Source: Cucumis sativus (lineage: Eukaryota > Streptophyta > Magnoliopsida > Cucurbitales > Cucurbitaceae). From it: a DNA stretch of 64,000 bases. The translations under genes and the position numbers were made by a program. This document shows, piece by piece, positions 1 to 14,159 of this stretch; position 1 is the stretch's first letter; the number at the start of each line of letters is the position of its first letter. The stretch covers positions 9,982,001-10,046,000 of the forward strand of contig NC_026656.2 of assembly GCF_000004075.3 (NCBI RefSeq), given 5' to 3'. Under the pieces are notes generated by a model that was not told the origin of the DNA, ran no database searches, and worked only from the letters and a program-made list of their open reading frames with translations.

Positions 1-1482
1 TAGTATAAATATGACTTAAGGATTAAAAAGGCAGTGGGTTTTTTGAGGTTTTTCCAAGTGTTGAAGCAGTGAAGGGAAAGTTTAGACGAGAATAAGAGCT
101 AAAGCTAGGCGTTTGAGCTAAAGAAGGATCAAGTCTTAGTGAGTGACTTTAAATGTGTTTTGTACTTTAAAGTTTTCTTTTAAATTTCATGTTGATTTAT
201 AATGGTGTTTTATACTTGAATATCTCAAAGGAAAGCTTATATTTAAATAAGAGCTTTTATATTGTTTAAATAAATGTGAGATTGTATTCGAATCGTTAGT
301 CTTAATCCCATAAATGAGTTAACTATTACATGCATATAAGAGTATAGGTAGTCATGTAGAAAATGACTGCATGGTGAAGTGAAGTCAGTCAATGCATAAA
401 AGATGTGTATTGTGTTTGACGTCCTGAGCAATGGGGAGTGAGCCAAGAGATTCTCAAATAGTAGTATAAACACAAGACGATGAGTCTTGGTGTTGGAAAT
501 GGTTCATGTTCTCGGCATCAAAGGGATGCAAGATTAATATGTACGTGTTATGTGATCATGTTATTATGAAAGAAGGTGATGAGCCTGTTTGATCTTGAAC
601 AATCTTGTTTATGAGTTGTGTTTTCAAAAGATTTATTTAAAACCCCACTGAGTCTTTGAATTATATTTTAAGTTTTTCCTCCCCAAGTCACAAGGCATTA
701 AGAGAGGTAAAAAGAGACGATGCGGGTGTTAGGTGAGGAAGCTTGACAAGGCGTTTAGTATAAGTTGTTATATTTTTGTATCAAGGAATTATGAAATTTA
801 CATGATGTGTTAAGGTTAAGGTTAAGGTTAATAATGATGTTTGTTATCACGTAATGGTTATATTATTTTTAAATGTCAAGTGGTTAAAAGGATTATTCTA
901 CATCAAGTAGCTTTGTGCATTACACGTTTTTAAAAAAATTGTATGCGGATGGGTGCATTGCTCACAATCTTTACAAGAGAAGGAGGGGGAGGTTTTTGGT
1001 ACCCATCTATGCATGGTGATGATGGATTTAAAGTTGTAACTTTTGTATCCAATCTTTAGTCGACGAAAACTCTTTATTAGAGGAGTTTTACAGAAGTGTG
1101 CTAATTTTGTGGACAATTTTGCAAGAAAACAATATTTCAACCAAAAATGAATTTGTAAAATTAGGATCCTAAAATGGAATATGCGAAAGCGAAATGGGAA
1201 GGAAGTTTCAAAATCAGCGCCAAAGGGCGAGTGGGAAAATCTTTGACAGAGAAGCTCAAATCTCCACCTTTCTCTTTTTCTTTTTTCGTAATTTCGTAAT
1301 TTTCCTTCTGGATTTTGATTGTCATTCATCGCCACACGCCACATACCACCGCCTTCCCTTTCCTTTTCTTTGATTTCTTCAATCATGGGGAACCCATTTC
1401 CAAAGCTTGAAGCTTTCACAAACCCCACTTTCAAACATTGATTCTTTTTTTTTTTTTTTCTTTTGTTTTTCGACCCAACCAA
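1..1482. other. Left-edge spacer and upstream region of the TLDc gene
   Basis: No supportable gene. The first 900 bases contain phrases of the sort common in plant LTR-retroelement ends (for example a run reading CCCCACTGAGTC near 645), but no second copy or terminal structure is visible, so no element is called. A short hexamer repeat of TTAAGG units lies near 809-831. The part from about 1150 to 1482 is the probable promoter and 5' leader of the downstream TLDc gene, ending in a long T/C-rich tract just before the start codon. Open frames on the minus strand here are low-complexity and match nothing known to me. Confidence 0.4.
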
Positions 1483-4400
1483 ATGCAGGCTATGAAGGAG
1501 AAAGTCTCTGAGAGGTTCTCCGGCCTCTTCTCTAATTCCACCAGTTCCGAATCCTCCAAACCACCTCCCCCTGATCCTCGTACTCAGGTTCTTGTTTTTG
1601 TCTTCTGTTTGTTCGGTTGTTATGTATATGATGTTTTTCGCTTCAATTATATGCTGGAATGGTTGTGTGATTCCTTGGCATTGTGCTTTTTTTGTGGGTA
1701 TTGGATATGGGATTAATGGTTTCGTCTAGGGCTTTGAAGAAGGGATGCCACAGACCAAAATAATGTTTGGGTATGACTCGGGATGAATTACTGTTTGAGG
1801 TATATAAGGCCTGAGTTAGGTTTCATACACGTTCTTGGTATTTGATTCACATGTGCTTACATTTTTTTGTACTTGTAGTTTTTTGGTTTTGTTTTCTAAC
1901 CGTTAAAAATTGCAATAGCTCGAGTGTTTGAAAAGGTAATAGGCCTGAGGCTGAGATTACCAGAAGTAGAAGGTCTGTTTTGTAATTGTAACTTGCAACT
2001 TGGAAGTATATGGCGTAGGCTTAGTTTCTCGAGTTCATCTAATATTGGGTTTTAGAACTCCTTGATTGATATGCAAAACTAGTGTACGAGAAAGTTTCAT
2101 TTTTATGCTTTATCTCTTTTCTTCCACGGATTCATTTGTCAATTTCATTGCATGTTGGGTTGTGACATGGTTTCAATTATGTAGGCCAGGCCAAAATCGA
2201 AAGGAAGAAAATCTCTGTCTTCATATTTATCCTTAATAATCCCTTCCATACATGGGTCTAAACCTTCTGCTTCTCGTCAAGACACTGATGCAGTTCAATC
2301 TCCCTCAGTTCGATATTGTGATGCAAACAATGATTTCCAGGAGGAAGGCTCAGATACTTCTTTAGGATGTAGTATACCATTCAAGACGGAAGAAATACCT
2401 AGACATCAGGGTGAAAATAAGGATTGTGGTTCAGCATATGATGAGGGAAAACTGAATAAACTAGGAGTTGAGTATGACTCGGCATGTAGAAAGAGCACTT
2501 GTAGTTCAGATGGGTTTGAAGAAGCTATGGAGCGACCCACTCCAAGAAACCCTTTATCAGACCTCATGTATGAGTCAGCTTTTATCACTTCACACTTGTA
2601 TGAATTCCTTGGGTGTTGTCTTCCCAACATTGTGAAAGGGTGCAAATGGGTCTTACTGTACAGGTAGTTCAGCTGAAATATTATAGGTTTAACCCATGGT
2701 GAATTAACTTTTTTAATTTTGCATTTGATCTGTGATCCAATTCATTACATTTCAAATGAAGGGCAGTACGATGAAGCATGGTATATCTCTTCAAACTCTT
2801 ATTCGCAACAGCCACAATCTTCCTGGCCCTTGTTTACTGGTATGCTGTCCGATGGATGTATGTGTTTCACTGACGATTGAGTTTTTAAATACTAAAACTT
2901 CCATTATTTTGATCTAGATTGTTGGAGATACTCGAGGTGCTATATTTGGTGGTCTTCTAGAATGCCCGTTGAAGGCTACAGCCAAAAGAAAATATCAAGT
3001 TGGTACCTTTTTCTTGTAACTCTATTCCCTGATTCCCCTCTAAACGGTAGCACTTCGATAGCATTTTTTATCCTGGGGGAAGGGAGGCAATTGCCTTTTA
3101 GAAGTTCTTTTAGCTGCTTCATTTTAATTATTTAGTTCTCTCCAGTTTCAACTTGACTTTTGTTAGGTTAAAATTAACTATTAAACTTGTGTTGTCTTTG
3201 GCCATAGTAAGAAACCAAATACCAAGCTATATTCTTAAGAATTTTTTGTGAATATGGCTTTGTATCACAGTAGTTTGTGGCTCCTGAATAAATGTAAGTT
3301 AATCTGTAAGTTAAGATTGTTATGAACTACGTAGGCCTATATTTCTTTATCCTTTATATTGCAACTACAATCTAAACTTTGATGGTTGTGTATTTGATAG
3401 GGAACTCACCAGACATTTGTTTTTACAACGAAATATGGTGACCCAAGGCTTTTTCGAGCAACTGGTGAATATTCTGTTTTTGCTTATCACGCATGTGTTC
3501 ATGTGTTTGTTATTGCCTTATCGGAGGATTCAAAAGATATCAGTCCTATATTATCTGTTGCGTCTTCAGTTTATGAAAGTTTTCTTCTGTGGATAATAGA
3601 TTTTGATAGATCAGATAGCTTATAATCAAATTATGTCATTTCTGTCTGGGTATATATAAATATATGAATGTTGAGGAAATTCATGGACTCCATTTTCCCC
3701 TTTCCCTTGTTTTTATTACATTTCTTCCACAAAAGCGGCATACATTTCTTCTAGTATCCCTATGTTGGAGGGCTTCTTTCTTGTATGTTCATCTGAGGTG
3801 AGACTTTCCTGACAAGGAGGCCGTTGATATGTCCTTGCTTGATCCTTTACAAGGAGTCTGCCTTCTATTGGGATATAGTGATAGACTGATAGTCCTATTT
3901 GTCTCTATTGAAGTTTCTAGGGTTTTTCTCTTGTAGATTTGAAGTCTTTTGTATGGCTTCTCGTGAGGGCATTTTCATCAACTTTGTCCATGGTATTGGG
4001 CGTCAATGGTGGATTCTCAAGTAACAAATGTGAATTGGTTTGAATCATATATTCATATTCTATGGATATGTTACTTTGCTTGAAAATCTATGACATACGT
4101 TTGGAGACTTTTAGAGTTCGTTGGGGTCCAAGTGGATATTGTCATGTGCGGATGAGTAGTTGATTTTTCTTTCCTGATCTGTGAGAGGAAGAGTTTCTTC
4201 TGTGAAGTACCCCCCCACTTTAACCATTTAGTCTGAGAGAAACATTAATGGTGTAGCGTGGAGGGGTATGGAATTTTACACATTGCATGCTCACCTTTGG
4301 GTCTCCTGACAATGTTTTTTGTAATTACCAATCTCCAATTTTCTTGGTGCAATTTTTTCTTGGCTTTTGATTTTATACCTTCGTTATTTGTTTTTCATTG

Positions 4401-5040
4401 AACAAAGAAACTGGACTTTATTATCTCTTCTCAGGCAATCTTTCCCAAGAGGCTATAATTATGTTATTTTTGTCCATGGCATTGATGCAGGAGCCAACCA
4501 CTATTATTATATTTGTTTGAAAGATTTACTGGCACTTGGAGGCGGTGGTAGCTTTGCCTTATGTTTGGATGGTGACTTGTGAGTTGGTTTTCCCTTGGAA
4601 CTTTTGTCCACCACTCTTGTTATACGGTAGAATTTACTAGATTGTTTTCTTTCTTGTAACAAGATTAAGTGGAACTAGTGGACCGTGTGACACATTTGGT
4701 AGCTTATGCTTGGCGCATGACCCAGAGTTTGAGCTAAAAAATGTTGAGGTAAAATTAAAATACCAAACATGCATAGCTTGAATATCCCTCAATTGAATGG
4801 ATGGTAGATTCATCATTTTAAAATATCATAAAATTCGATGGGAGGTACTCAAATAAGTCACCTTTATTATATCATGTGCTTTATGTGACGTAGTACGGTA
4901 TTCTATTGCCCACTGCTATGCACGTCTGTTATTCCTCTATACCTTTAAGTAATATAAAGTGAAAGTGCTGGCTTTTACATTAGCTTTTGTGGTTCTTGCA
5001 GTTGTGGGGTTTCACACATGCATCAAGATACTTCACCTGA
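1483..5040 (+). CDS. TLDc-domain protein (oxidation-resistance-like), 8 exons
   Basis: Exons by splice sites and phase: 1483-1587, 2185-2663, 2767-2839, 2918-2998, 3401-3464, 4491-4578, 4664-4748, 5002-5040. They sum to 1014 bases, giving 337 residues. The first ~160 residues are polar, Ser/Pro-rich and probably disordered. From about residue 165 to the end there is a TLDc domain: the GISLQTLIRNS and GDTRGAIFGGLL segments, the FVFTTKYGDPRLFRATG strand, the NHYYYIC strand, the glycine-rich LALGGGGSFALCLDGDL loop and the C-terminal LWGFTHASRYF. TLDc proteins of the OXR1/NCOA7 group act in oxidative-stress tolerance and bind V-ATPase in animals and yeast; the plant role is less clear. The start could also be the second Met, three codons downstream. 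Intron 5 (3465-4490) is the longest, with no recognised insert. Confidence 0.88.
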
Positions 5041-8000
5041 AGATTTGTTATAGTTCTTTTCAGAGTTTGTGCTCATATTTAAGTTTGTGATTATATTATT
5101 TATTTTTTGTTTTGTTCTTTTAACAGTTTTAATGATTATTCAATTAAAACGATCTACCATAAAAAGAAGCCTTTACCTTTTTTTTGGGTGTAACTTCATC
5201 TATTTATCAGATTAACAATTCTTTTGTATTGTTAGTTCCAAGTGTAGACCAAATGTCAAGAATTAGTGAATTTGAATGACATTTCATGCTTCTTATTGAT
5301 ATTGATTGAAGCATAGTATTGACGTTTCTAGTTTCCCCTTGATGAACATTGACAGACGACCGACATCCATTTCACTCAGATTCTCATTAACAATGCAGCC
5401 AGTAATGAAAAAAAGAGAAATTTAGAATGCTCAGGAATTAACTTCTCGTGATCGAATTATATAAATATGTATTAAATCAAACTGTGATGTTTGCATCTCT
5501 TTAGAAAACTACTCATAGGTTTAGCGAGCCCGTAATCCTCAGTTTTAGGTGGCAGGTTACTTTGTTACCTTAGACCTTTGATTGGTCCTTTTATTTTAGT
5601 ATATATTGGTTAAACTGACTTCAAAATCATCATCTCTGGTGATAAGCTGCTGCACCTATGAAGAAAGAAAATACTCTAAAGGAGTTTTCTTCCGAGGAGG
5701 AAACTCCATCTTGCTTCTTGGAGGAGAGAATGGGAGAGATCTCTTCTTGTAAGGATTGGGTTCTTGTTTCTCCTTTTAGAAGGAAAAAGACCTATGAGGG
5801 TGATCCCTCCTGTGAAGTTGGATCCCTCTAATTTGAAGATTCCTTCCTTATGAACGAGTGAGAGAGAGCTTTGAGAGAGAGCTTTGAGTATTTTTCATTT
5901 ATCGTAACAATTATTTTCTGGATTCTTAGAGTGATGTGTGTTAATTTAAGGCTTGGGTTGCTTTACCTAGATGCTTAGACATGGAATTGGCTTTTTCTCG
6001 TGAGATTTTGGTTAAGTTACACTCATAGATCAACATGTTTTTTGAGTTTTGATTCCCTGGATTGTTGATAGATTCTCAGTAGCTTGAAAGGCGCTACAGT
6101 TCAAATTCTATCTCGTTATCATTCTACATATCATAAATTAAATTGTTTATGTGCAGTTTATTACTTACACCACTTGCCAATAGCAGATGGACGGGTAAGA
6201 ACTCTCTCCTCTCTTGATCATATTGAACTAATATCGGCTGTCTTTTATTAATTGATCCTCTTGTATTGTATGCATGCTAATAGAAATCCTGAACACAAAT
6301 TAAGAAGAATGGACCCCCGTCCCCCCCAATCAGGAAAAAGAGAGAGAAACATGGGAGACAGTTGGATATGACAAGCTTGCAGTTATGGGAAAAGTAGCTG
6401 CAAGTTTGTCTGAGTAATATCAGTGAAGAGAGCCAAAAAACAAAGAAAAGGGCCAAGGGCCATAAACATAAAAGAGTTGAATATATTCACTTCACAATGA
6501 TTCACTAGTATACTTGATAAGGTGCCTTTCAAAATGGGATTCTCTCATTAGTTTGAAAGCCTTATCCTCCAATTAAGGTCATTTGATATGATTTGGGGAT
6601 GCCTTGAATTATCTTTTGCCAAAGTACCCCATGTCATAATATGGAAGGGGAGAGGGGGAGGGGGAGGGGGAGGGGTGGCAATTGAACAAGAATATATAGA
6701 ACTTGTTAAACCAAATCCTGACATGATAGGGGCATTTATAAAATTTAGACAGCCTTTGTAGGTGTCCTGTGATTTGGTTGTAAACACCTTTGTTTCAATC
6801 AAACATTTTTACTGACAAAGTTGCATTGCATTATGGTTTTATTTATTCCCTTCAGCTAGGGCCTCCCTCTTATTTCCCTTATAAATGACACATTTCATGT
6901 GCTTTTTTCTGCCTTGGCATTCGTAAGCATCATCTTTCTCTTAAGAATTTGTTTACCCTGAAAACAAAACCAACCAAAATGTTATAGCAGGAAAATGAAT
7001 ACGGGACCCATGAATTTGGGTTTATAAATCTATGGAGCAAAAGGATGAATTCTCAATAGGTACACAAAATACTGTAGAAATTGCATCCTTCCATCGCCTC
7101 AATGCTTGGAATATGTTTCATCTTTAGTAAAGGCAAAAAGTGTCCATAAGATCTATGGATTGGAACAATATCTATGAACTGCGAAACAGCATAAGGTTCA
7201 TAACATGGAGGAAATTGAGTTAGGCAACTGAACCACTTCCAAACATCACCTTCTCTCTCTCTCTCTAGCTCTTTATTATATGTCTATGTTTTACTTAGAT
7301 TAGAAACGATTGGTCGCTCCTTTAGAGGGAATTTTGTTGCCAAATGTGGCAAATGCTTGAAGATCTACTCATTAATAACAATATTGGAGCTTATGAAGTA
7401 AACTGGTTTGGAGTTTGATTAGAACCTTGGTTTGTGTAGAATGTTATGTTTAAATTACATCGTTGGATTTTTAATTAAGAAGTCAATAATGGTATAATCT
7501 ATTGCACGTACAATTTGTAAATAAGGAATAATATTTAAATTACATAAATTAAATTTCTCTTGGTTTTGGTAATCATTTGATTTTTTTTTTTTTTTTTGAA
7601 AATTAAGGCGAGCCCAAATTAGGGGAATTTTTTAAAAACTAGTTAAGAATTTTCATATTTGTATGGGAAATAAGACCAAAACCCAACATGAAATGGTTTG
7701 CCCAACTTCTCCTATTTGAACTCAATAGTAAAATTGTTACAAAATATTTATTCTATCGGTGTCCATCAATGATTGGAAGGTGATAGTAGTTCATCAGTGA
7801 TTCTTGTAAATATTTTGGTTTATTTTATTATAAAATTTGTTACAAATATAACGGTTAGATTCAAAGTGCTAATAGAGTTTGCTATGTTGGTAATGACCTA
7901 AGTTATTGACATTCACTTATTATTATAATATGTATTATAATCCCTAAATTTGTTATTAATTATAACTCTATCCTTTAGTTTTTCATCTTTGATGTGTTAG

Positions 8001-8380
8001 CACATCATATTTATAAATATCTTTGAACTATACATTATGGTATGGTTTTATTTCTCATATATTTCAAATACAACTATAAACTTACTTTTTCTTTTGTTGT
8101 AAAATTGGTAACATATGTGGTGTGATAGCCATTTTTCTTTCTTCAAATACTAGGAAATATGAGATGAGAGGTTCGATCTAAGTGATCGACTAAATCCAAG
8201 TGCTTGGATTACATCGATCTATTTTCCGTTGATGGTCAATAATTTATATATATATTTTTTATATTTTTTTTTCAGTTCATGTGTATTTAAAATATTTATA
8301 ATATTGAAGAAATGAATATGTATGAACTATATTCTTTTCCTTCCAAAATAAGGTACTAGACACAGAAAAAAAAATCTCTC

Positions 8381-8418
<38 letters not shown>

Positions 8419-10189
8419 AAGTAGAGACACATAAGATGTTATTTCCTTTTTAACTCTAACATCAAAATCCCTCTCACACCATGCAGTTTTTATATTTACA
8501 CATTATGTAGTTAATGAAATGTTATATATGACATTAAAAGAAAGATTTAGTTCCATCAAATTATAGCATGGTTAAATTGATTTCAAGTATGTATTATGAA
8601 CTTTGAGATCAATGGGTTCAATCCAACTTCCATTTCATATATATCTTACAGAAGTAACGTATTCTATTAAATTTATGATTAAATTAATGAAAGAGATTCA
8701 TGAAATTACAAACCTATTCGTTTCCACATTTATAAAAAATAGTTTATACAAAAGTTTAAGTGATATCGAAAATCACCAACATTGTATAAAATAAAAATTC
8801 AATATTAGCATAACATAACTATATTTGTAAAGATAATTATAATAGGTAGTAATTTTAGAGATAATAATAAAGTATATAGCAATATTTTAAAACAAATATC
8901 AATTACAGATGCTATATGTATTCAATAAATTTTCTTATATTTACAAATTTTAACAATATTGTTATATATGTTAATATTTTGAATTTAAACGTTATATTAA
9001 ATCAATATTTGTAGAGACTTGAACATATAAAATTTAATATAGTTTTGTTGATGATTTTTTAATTGTGTTAATTGAAATTTATTTGATTAGAACATTTTTA
9101 TTTCATATATGTCAACTTGAACTATACGAACAAACAGATAATGTAAGATTTTTGTGAAATGCAATTTGAAAATTTAGCAATATATTTAAAAGGTGAGTAA
9201 ATACAAAAAGTTTAGGGATAGAACCTTTTTATATTCTCAATCAAATCATATCTTGCAAAGGATTGTAAAATTAAATAACACACATGTTGGTCAAATCAAG
9301 TCATGGTTCTTTTTTAATTCACTCAACCAACACAATAAATGAAAAAAAACAAATTCTATTTTTCCAAATTAAAAAGAAGAAGAAAGAAAGCATATAAATC
9401 CATGGATAAATATAATTGAGATGACAAGTGATGAAGATTGCTTAGGTATCTTACCCAAAACTTTTTTCATATTTTGGCTAATCATCTCTTCTTCTTTCAA
9501 TCCAAGAGTATAAATGAAATCTTATCTCATTTGGAAATGTGTCCTCTCCTCAATGGGTGATTTGAGAATACTTCCATTTTATTTTTGATATGTTTTGAAC
9601 CTTTTATATAGAAGAGAGTGAGTGAGAAAACAATAGTTTGATATGAAATGGTGGATATTGTTAATAGAGACAAAGTATTAAATGAATGGATTGGAGAATG
9701 AAAAAGGCAATAGCATCTTAAGAAAGTTGAGTAATTAAGTTAGGAGAGGTAAGAAAAAGAAAGAAATTACATAAAATGAAGGAAGCGATTGATAGTTAGG
9801 TGAAGGAATTGTACCAAGAGGAGTATGACAGGTAGAGAGTAACAAGGTTGGTTGATAGATAGATAGATGGTTTGAACCTTGGAAACTTGATTGGTTAGAA
9901 AGAATTTATTAAATGGGAAGAGAGAAAAAGTATGAAAAAGGAATTTAGGAAGGAAGTAAAAGACGAAAAGAGTCCACGTGTGAAAAGGAGATGGGAATAG
10001 CTATAGAAAGGCCCACCGTGACCGTCGGGTTGACCACTCGTGGAATGCCATGCTGACTGTTCCGTACGGACAGGTCCCAAATTTAGAAAAAAGAAAAAAT
10101 GACGAAAACCATTGTCCCATAGAAGAAATTAATAATAAGAAAAAAAACCAACTAAGTTTGTACACCCCATTTTCTTCCTTACCCAAAAA
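5041..10189. other. Long AT-rich intergenic region
   Basis: About 5.1 kb between the TLDc and CCT genes with no gene I can support. It begins with the presumed 3' UTR of the TLDc gene. A G-rich purine tract (GGGAGG repeats) lies near 6645-6675 and produces a spurious proline-rich minus-strand frame. A TC run is at about 7253-7268, and from 7400 to 9400 the sequence is strongly AT-rich. Short near-duplicate words (GAGAGAGAGCTTTGA twice) occur near 5862-5888. Small open frames in both strands are scattered and without family resemblance. Confidence 0.5.
8384..8416. repeat. (AT)n microsatellite
   Basis: An uninterrupted alternating AT run of about 33 bases in the AT-rich spacer upstream of the CCT gene. 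It is a likely length-polymorphic marker. No function is implied. Confidence 0.9.
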
Positions 10190-10332
10190 TAACTAAAATC
10201 TCTCTCTTTCTCTCTTTCTCTCTACAATAAATAATGGGTTTTAAATTATAAAAAGAATCACAATTTTGAAAAACAGGACAAACAAATTTCCCATTCTCTT
10301 CCTTTTTTTCTTTCTTTCTACTTTCTATAAAA
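9975..10332 (+). promoter_or_regulatory. Promoter of the CCT-motif gene: G-box and TATA box
   Basis: A CACGTG G-box lies at 9975-9980 and a TATAAAA box at 10326-10332, about 160 bases before the start codon at 10490. Between them are long CT-rich tracts (10200-10225 and 10290-10325), common in plant core promoters and leaders. The G-box is the kind of site bound by bHLH/PIF and bZIP factors, fitting light or clock control, which is typical for CCT-family genes. This is inference from motifs only. Confidence 0.5.
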
Positions 10333-10489
10333 CCTTTGACTCTCTTATTTCCCGTTTGCCTTCATGGAGTTTTATTTCTTCCATTATTTCACTCAACTTT
10401 CTTCCTTCTTTCAAAACACTCCATTTTTCTTCCCTTCTCTTTCCTTTTAAAACAACCCCATTTTGGCTTTTTTCTTCTTCTTTACAGTT

Positions 10490-13004
10490 ATGTTGCAGGA
10501 CGTCATGAGCTCTGCGTCAGACCAAATGCTTACCATTGTAATCTTTTTTTTTTTTTTTTTTCTTTTTTTCTTTCTCCTTCTGTGTCTGTTTTGCGGTATT
10601 ATTCGTGAATGTTTGGGTCAACTTCATGTCTACGAGGTTTATGACAAAATTCGTAGCTACCATTTTTGAGGTCTTTGTGGTTGAGAAATGGGTTTGAATT
10701 ATTTTCTTCCCCTTTTGATTATTGTGGAAACATGTGGCTTATAAATATTGTTGTTACAACATTTCTGGGTTGGATTATTCGTATTCAAAATATCTAAGAT
10801 AAATGAGAGAGAATCCATGCTTCACAAGCATCTCACATGGATGTGTTGTTGGAGTTGATTTTTAAATTCTATTTGTTTGTACAAACTGGGAAATTCTTAC
10901 CACTAATCCAACCAAATTCAGTACTCCATTACCTTCTTGCTTTATTTTTCTCTTTTGCATTCCCACATATCACATGAGCATAATTGCACATCTTTTTCAA
11001 CTTTGCACAATAAACATGCAGCATTAGAGACCATTCCTTCCTTTTTGAAAAAGTTTGGTGCATTACATATTGTTTTACCCAAATCCTATGAAAATTCTGA
11101 TTGCTTTAGATATTTCTCTTTTATATTGTTGTGCTAAATACCTTATCTTCATCTACTAGTATATATTTTATCCTGTTTCTCATACTGAGTTGCATATTTG
11201 AGAAGAGAGACTATATGTGCTTGTTTCTGTGTGTTTATTTATAATTCTCATCTTTTGGTTGTCAATATGAAGAATGCTGATTTTTGTTTGTTTGAAACAA
11301 AGGTCCATTTCTGTGCGCCTGTGCCTAAAAGCATATCGGTAGATGTAGATTTCTTCTTGTTGATCTATCAATATTTAGCTTATCTTGTTCTTGCTAAGTC
11401 CCTTTTCGTTTTTTTTTTTTTTTTTTTGTTTCTGTATGCATTGGTGTAGAAAAGTTGATGTTGGCTTTTGATATTGTCTTTTCAGGATGAAATCTCTAGT
11501 CCGATCAATGCCCAAATATTTGATTTCTGTGACCCCGAGCTGTTCGCGGAGACGCTTCAGAATTCTGAGTTCAATTCTTGCTCAAATTGTTGTTACGACA
11601 AGAATTCGCCATATGCTACAAATCTGTCTAATTCCCCAGATCAAACAGATAACAATGGCAATGGCAATGGCAATGGCAATACTGTTGCCGGTGCTGCATC
11701 GTTTATACCTACTAACGATGCATCAGCTGCAACTAACATAACGACCAACAGTGCTAGTAACCTGACTGCTATCTTTGATTCCCAAGAAGAACTTGACAAC
11801 GATATCTCTGCTTCCATAGACTTCTCTCCATCGGCTTCGTTTTCGATCCCTCAATATCTCACTATCCAGTCGGGGCAGTTCGATGTTTCTCAAGTGCAAT
11901 CTCAAATGCCATTGGTAGATCCCATGATTGAAGGGCTTGTGCAGTGTCCTATGGCTCCAGTTGGAGCTCTCATTGACGAAGATCTACCGTCCATTTACGT
12001 CGATGATTGCTTATCTTCCTTGACTTCCTACATGCCACTGAATCCTGCTTCCCCTTCATGCTCGTTTGTCGGAACTACCATGGCAACTTACCTGCCTACC
12101 ACATCAATGAATCCTGCTACATCGACTGTTGAAAGTTGTGGAATGTTTTCTCTCCTCGGCCCTGACTTGCAAGACCTTGACTATCAAGGAGACAACTGTG
12201 GACTCTACAGCCAAGACTGTATGCAGGGGACTTTCAATCCAGCAGATCTTCAGGTACTTAACCAAACTCTATAGACTACAATCCATATTCAACAACTACA
12301 AAATAAACAAATCGATATCACAATCACATTCGATTGCCACTCAACATTTTTGTTGTATATAAAAGGTGCTTAACAATGAAAATCTACAACTGGCTGCTGG
12401 GGCAATGAACTGCACTTCTTTAGCTTCCGATCTCTCAAGCTTAAAGGACAGTACTTTCAAAGTAGGAAAACTCTCCACGGAAGAGAGAAAGGAGAAGATT
12501 CATAGGTACATGAAGAAAAGAAATGAGAGAAACTTCAGCAAGAAAATTAAGGTCCATACTCTTTCTTTCTCTTTTCCCTCTCCCCTCTTTATAACCAAAC
12601 TCGAAATCTTGCTGATGGGTGGAAGCAAATTGACAGTATGCCTGCCGAAAAACACTAGCAGATAGCCGACCACGGGTTCGAGGACGGTTTGCGAAGAACG
12701 ACGAATTGGCAGAGAATCACAGGGCTGCTTGTAGCAACCATGAAGGAGAAGAAGAAGAAGAAGTAAAGCTCCTCTTTGAGCCAACTTTTGAAAGCTACTC
12801 CAATTGGGAGAACAGAGTTTTTTAAGGAAAAAAAAAAAACTATATGTATATATATATTATGTATATATATATATATCAATGGTTTTTGTTTTGCAGGTAG
12901 TTGTGAAGGAAGAAGATAGCATGGTTGACTCCTCAGATATCTTTGCTCATATCAGTGGAGTGAACTCCTTCAAGTGCAACTATCCAATTCAGTCTTGGAC
13001 TTGA
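10490..13004 (+). CDS. CCT-motif transcription regulator (CMF type), 5 exons
   Basis: Exons 10490-10537, 11486-12253, 12366-12551, 12637-12762, 12897-13004 total 1236 bases and encode 411 residues. Residues ~20-35 hold the INAQIFDFCDPELF motif shared by this plant family; the middle is Ser/Thr/Asn-rich with an (NG) run near residue 78. The CCT motif spans about residues 312-355: ERKEKIHRYMKKRNERNFSKKIK, then YACRKTLADSRPRVRGRFAK, with an intron between its two halves (after codon 334). There is no B-box zinc finger and no response-regulator domain, so this is a CCT-only protein rather than CONSTANS-like or PRR. The CCT motif binds DNA with NF-Y subunits and acts in the nucleus; members affect flowering, greening or sugar response. 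The 16-codon first exon is supported by phase and the downstream motif but not by a family-wide hallmark. Confidence 0.88.
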
Positions 13005-13883
13005 ATTTTTTGATGTTGTTTATTAAAAATAAATCACCAAAAAGAAAAAATCAGAAAAAAAGAAAAAAAAAGAAAAGAAAAAAAGAGGAAGAAACTACAA
13101 TTTTGCAGGACCCAAATACAGATATGAACATAAGAATAAGAATAATAATTTTATGATATATAGTAGAAAGAGATAGTGATGAAGGGTCATAAAAATAGAA
13201 ATAAGTTTGAGTCAGGCCACCTAGCAATCAAACTTTAGAAGTTTTCAATTTGTAGATATCTCATCAACAAATTCAAAATCCTTAATTTGTACATGTTAGG
13301 GGTTTATGCCCTCAAAAGTTGCAATAACTAATGTAATGTTCAAATTTAATTATAAGGTTTGTTACAACAACTCTCTCATCTTCCTTTTATTTCTTTTAAG
13401 CTTTTCACTTCCTTTCTGTTTTACTTCATACTTCATCTCCATCCATTGTAGTTAAATTATCAATTTTTAGTTCAAAGATAGTTTGAATTTAGTCTTAATG
13501 TCAAAATTGGTTCCATCAAACCCTATATCATACCACAAAACACAATTTATGAAATTCTATCCATTATAAAATTCTAACTTAGGTTAAATTGAGTTTCGCT
13601 CAACGAAAATTCACATTATCTTTCATTCTAGAGGGTCTAGAGGGCCGAGGTTCAATTCTCCATCTCTCTAATTGTTGTACTAAAAGAAGTTTGAATGTCA
13701 TATGCACCTATTTTAACTCAATTCAAATAGTAGGGCAAAAAAAACCTCTAGTTTTTCACATGAGACATTGAATAAAAGTTTTTCATAACAAATTCAAAGA
13801 AATTGTTTTGAAAATACCATAAAAAAAAAGTATGTATTATTACTATCTTTATGTTGAAAGTTCAACAATTATTACACCGAATT
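13005..13883. other. Spacer downstream of the CCT gene
   Basis: An A/G-rich tract (13030-13090) directly follows the stop codon and is probably in the 3' UTR. The rest is AT-rich with no gene recognised. A minor open frame at 13589-13771 resembles nothing known. Confidence 0.4.
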
Positions 13884-14159
13884 TAGGGGTGTTCATGGAT
13901 TGAGTTGAAATACTTTTTAGCCCAACTCAATTGTTTGGGTTGTAAGTTTCTTGAAAAATTGTAAAAAAAATCATAAAGTTTTCCTACTTCATAAATAGCA
14001 CACATTCTCAAGAATTGTTAACGAGTTTCTTGAGCACACTTTGTCAAGATTGTGATCGAGTTTGAGGTAAGAACATAAAAATTGGTATTTTGTGTCGAGG
14101 TTTATGCCACAAAGTTACTTATTTTATTTTAATAAATATATTGCTACTTATTTCATATA
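13884..14159. mobile_element. hAT-like terminal fragment
   Basis: TAGGGGTGTTCATGG at 13884-13898 is a typical plant hAT terminal inverted repeat start and closely resembles the end of the element at 60051. It is followed by a TTGGGTTG-type subterminal stretch. No matching right end was found before the LTR-like repeat begins near 14160, so this is probably a truncated copy. Confidence 0.4.

Noticed and set aside
1-900. Possible LTR-type repeat at the left edge
   Set aside because: Only stylistic resemblance; no second copy within the window and no terminal motif.
6548-6802. Minus-strand frame with a poly-proline run
   Set aside because: The prolines come from a simple GGGGGA-type purine tract; there is no other coding evidence.
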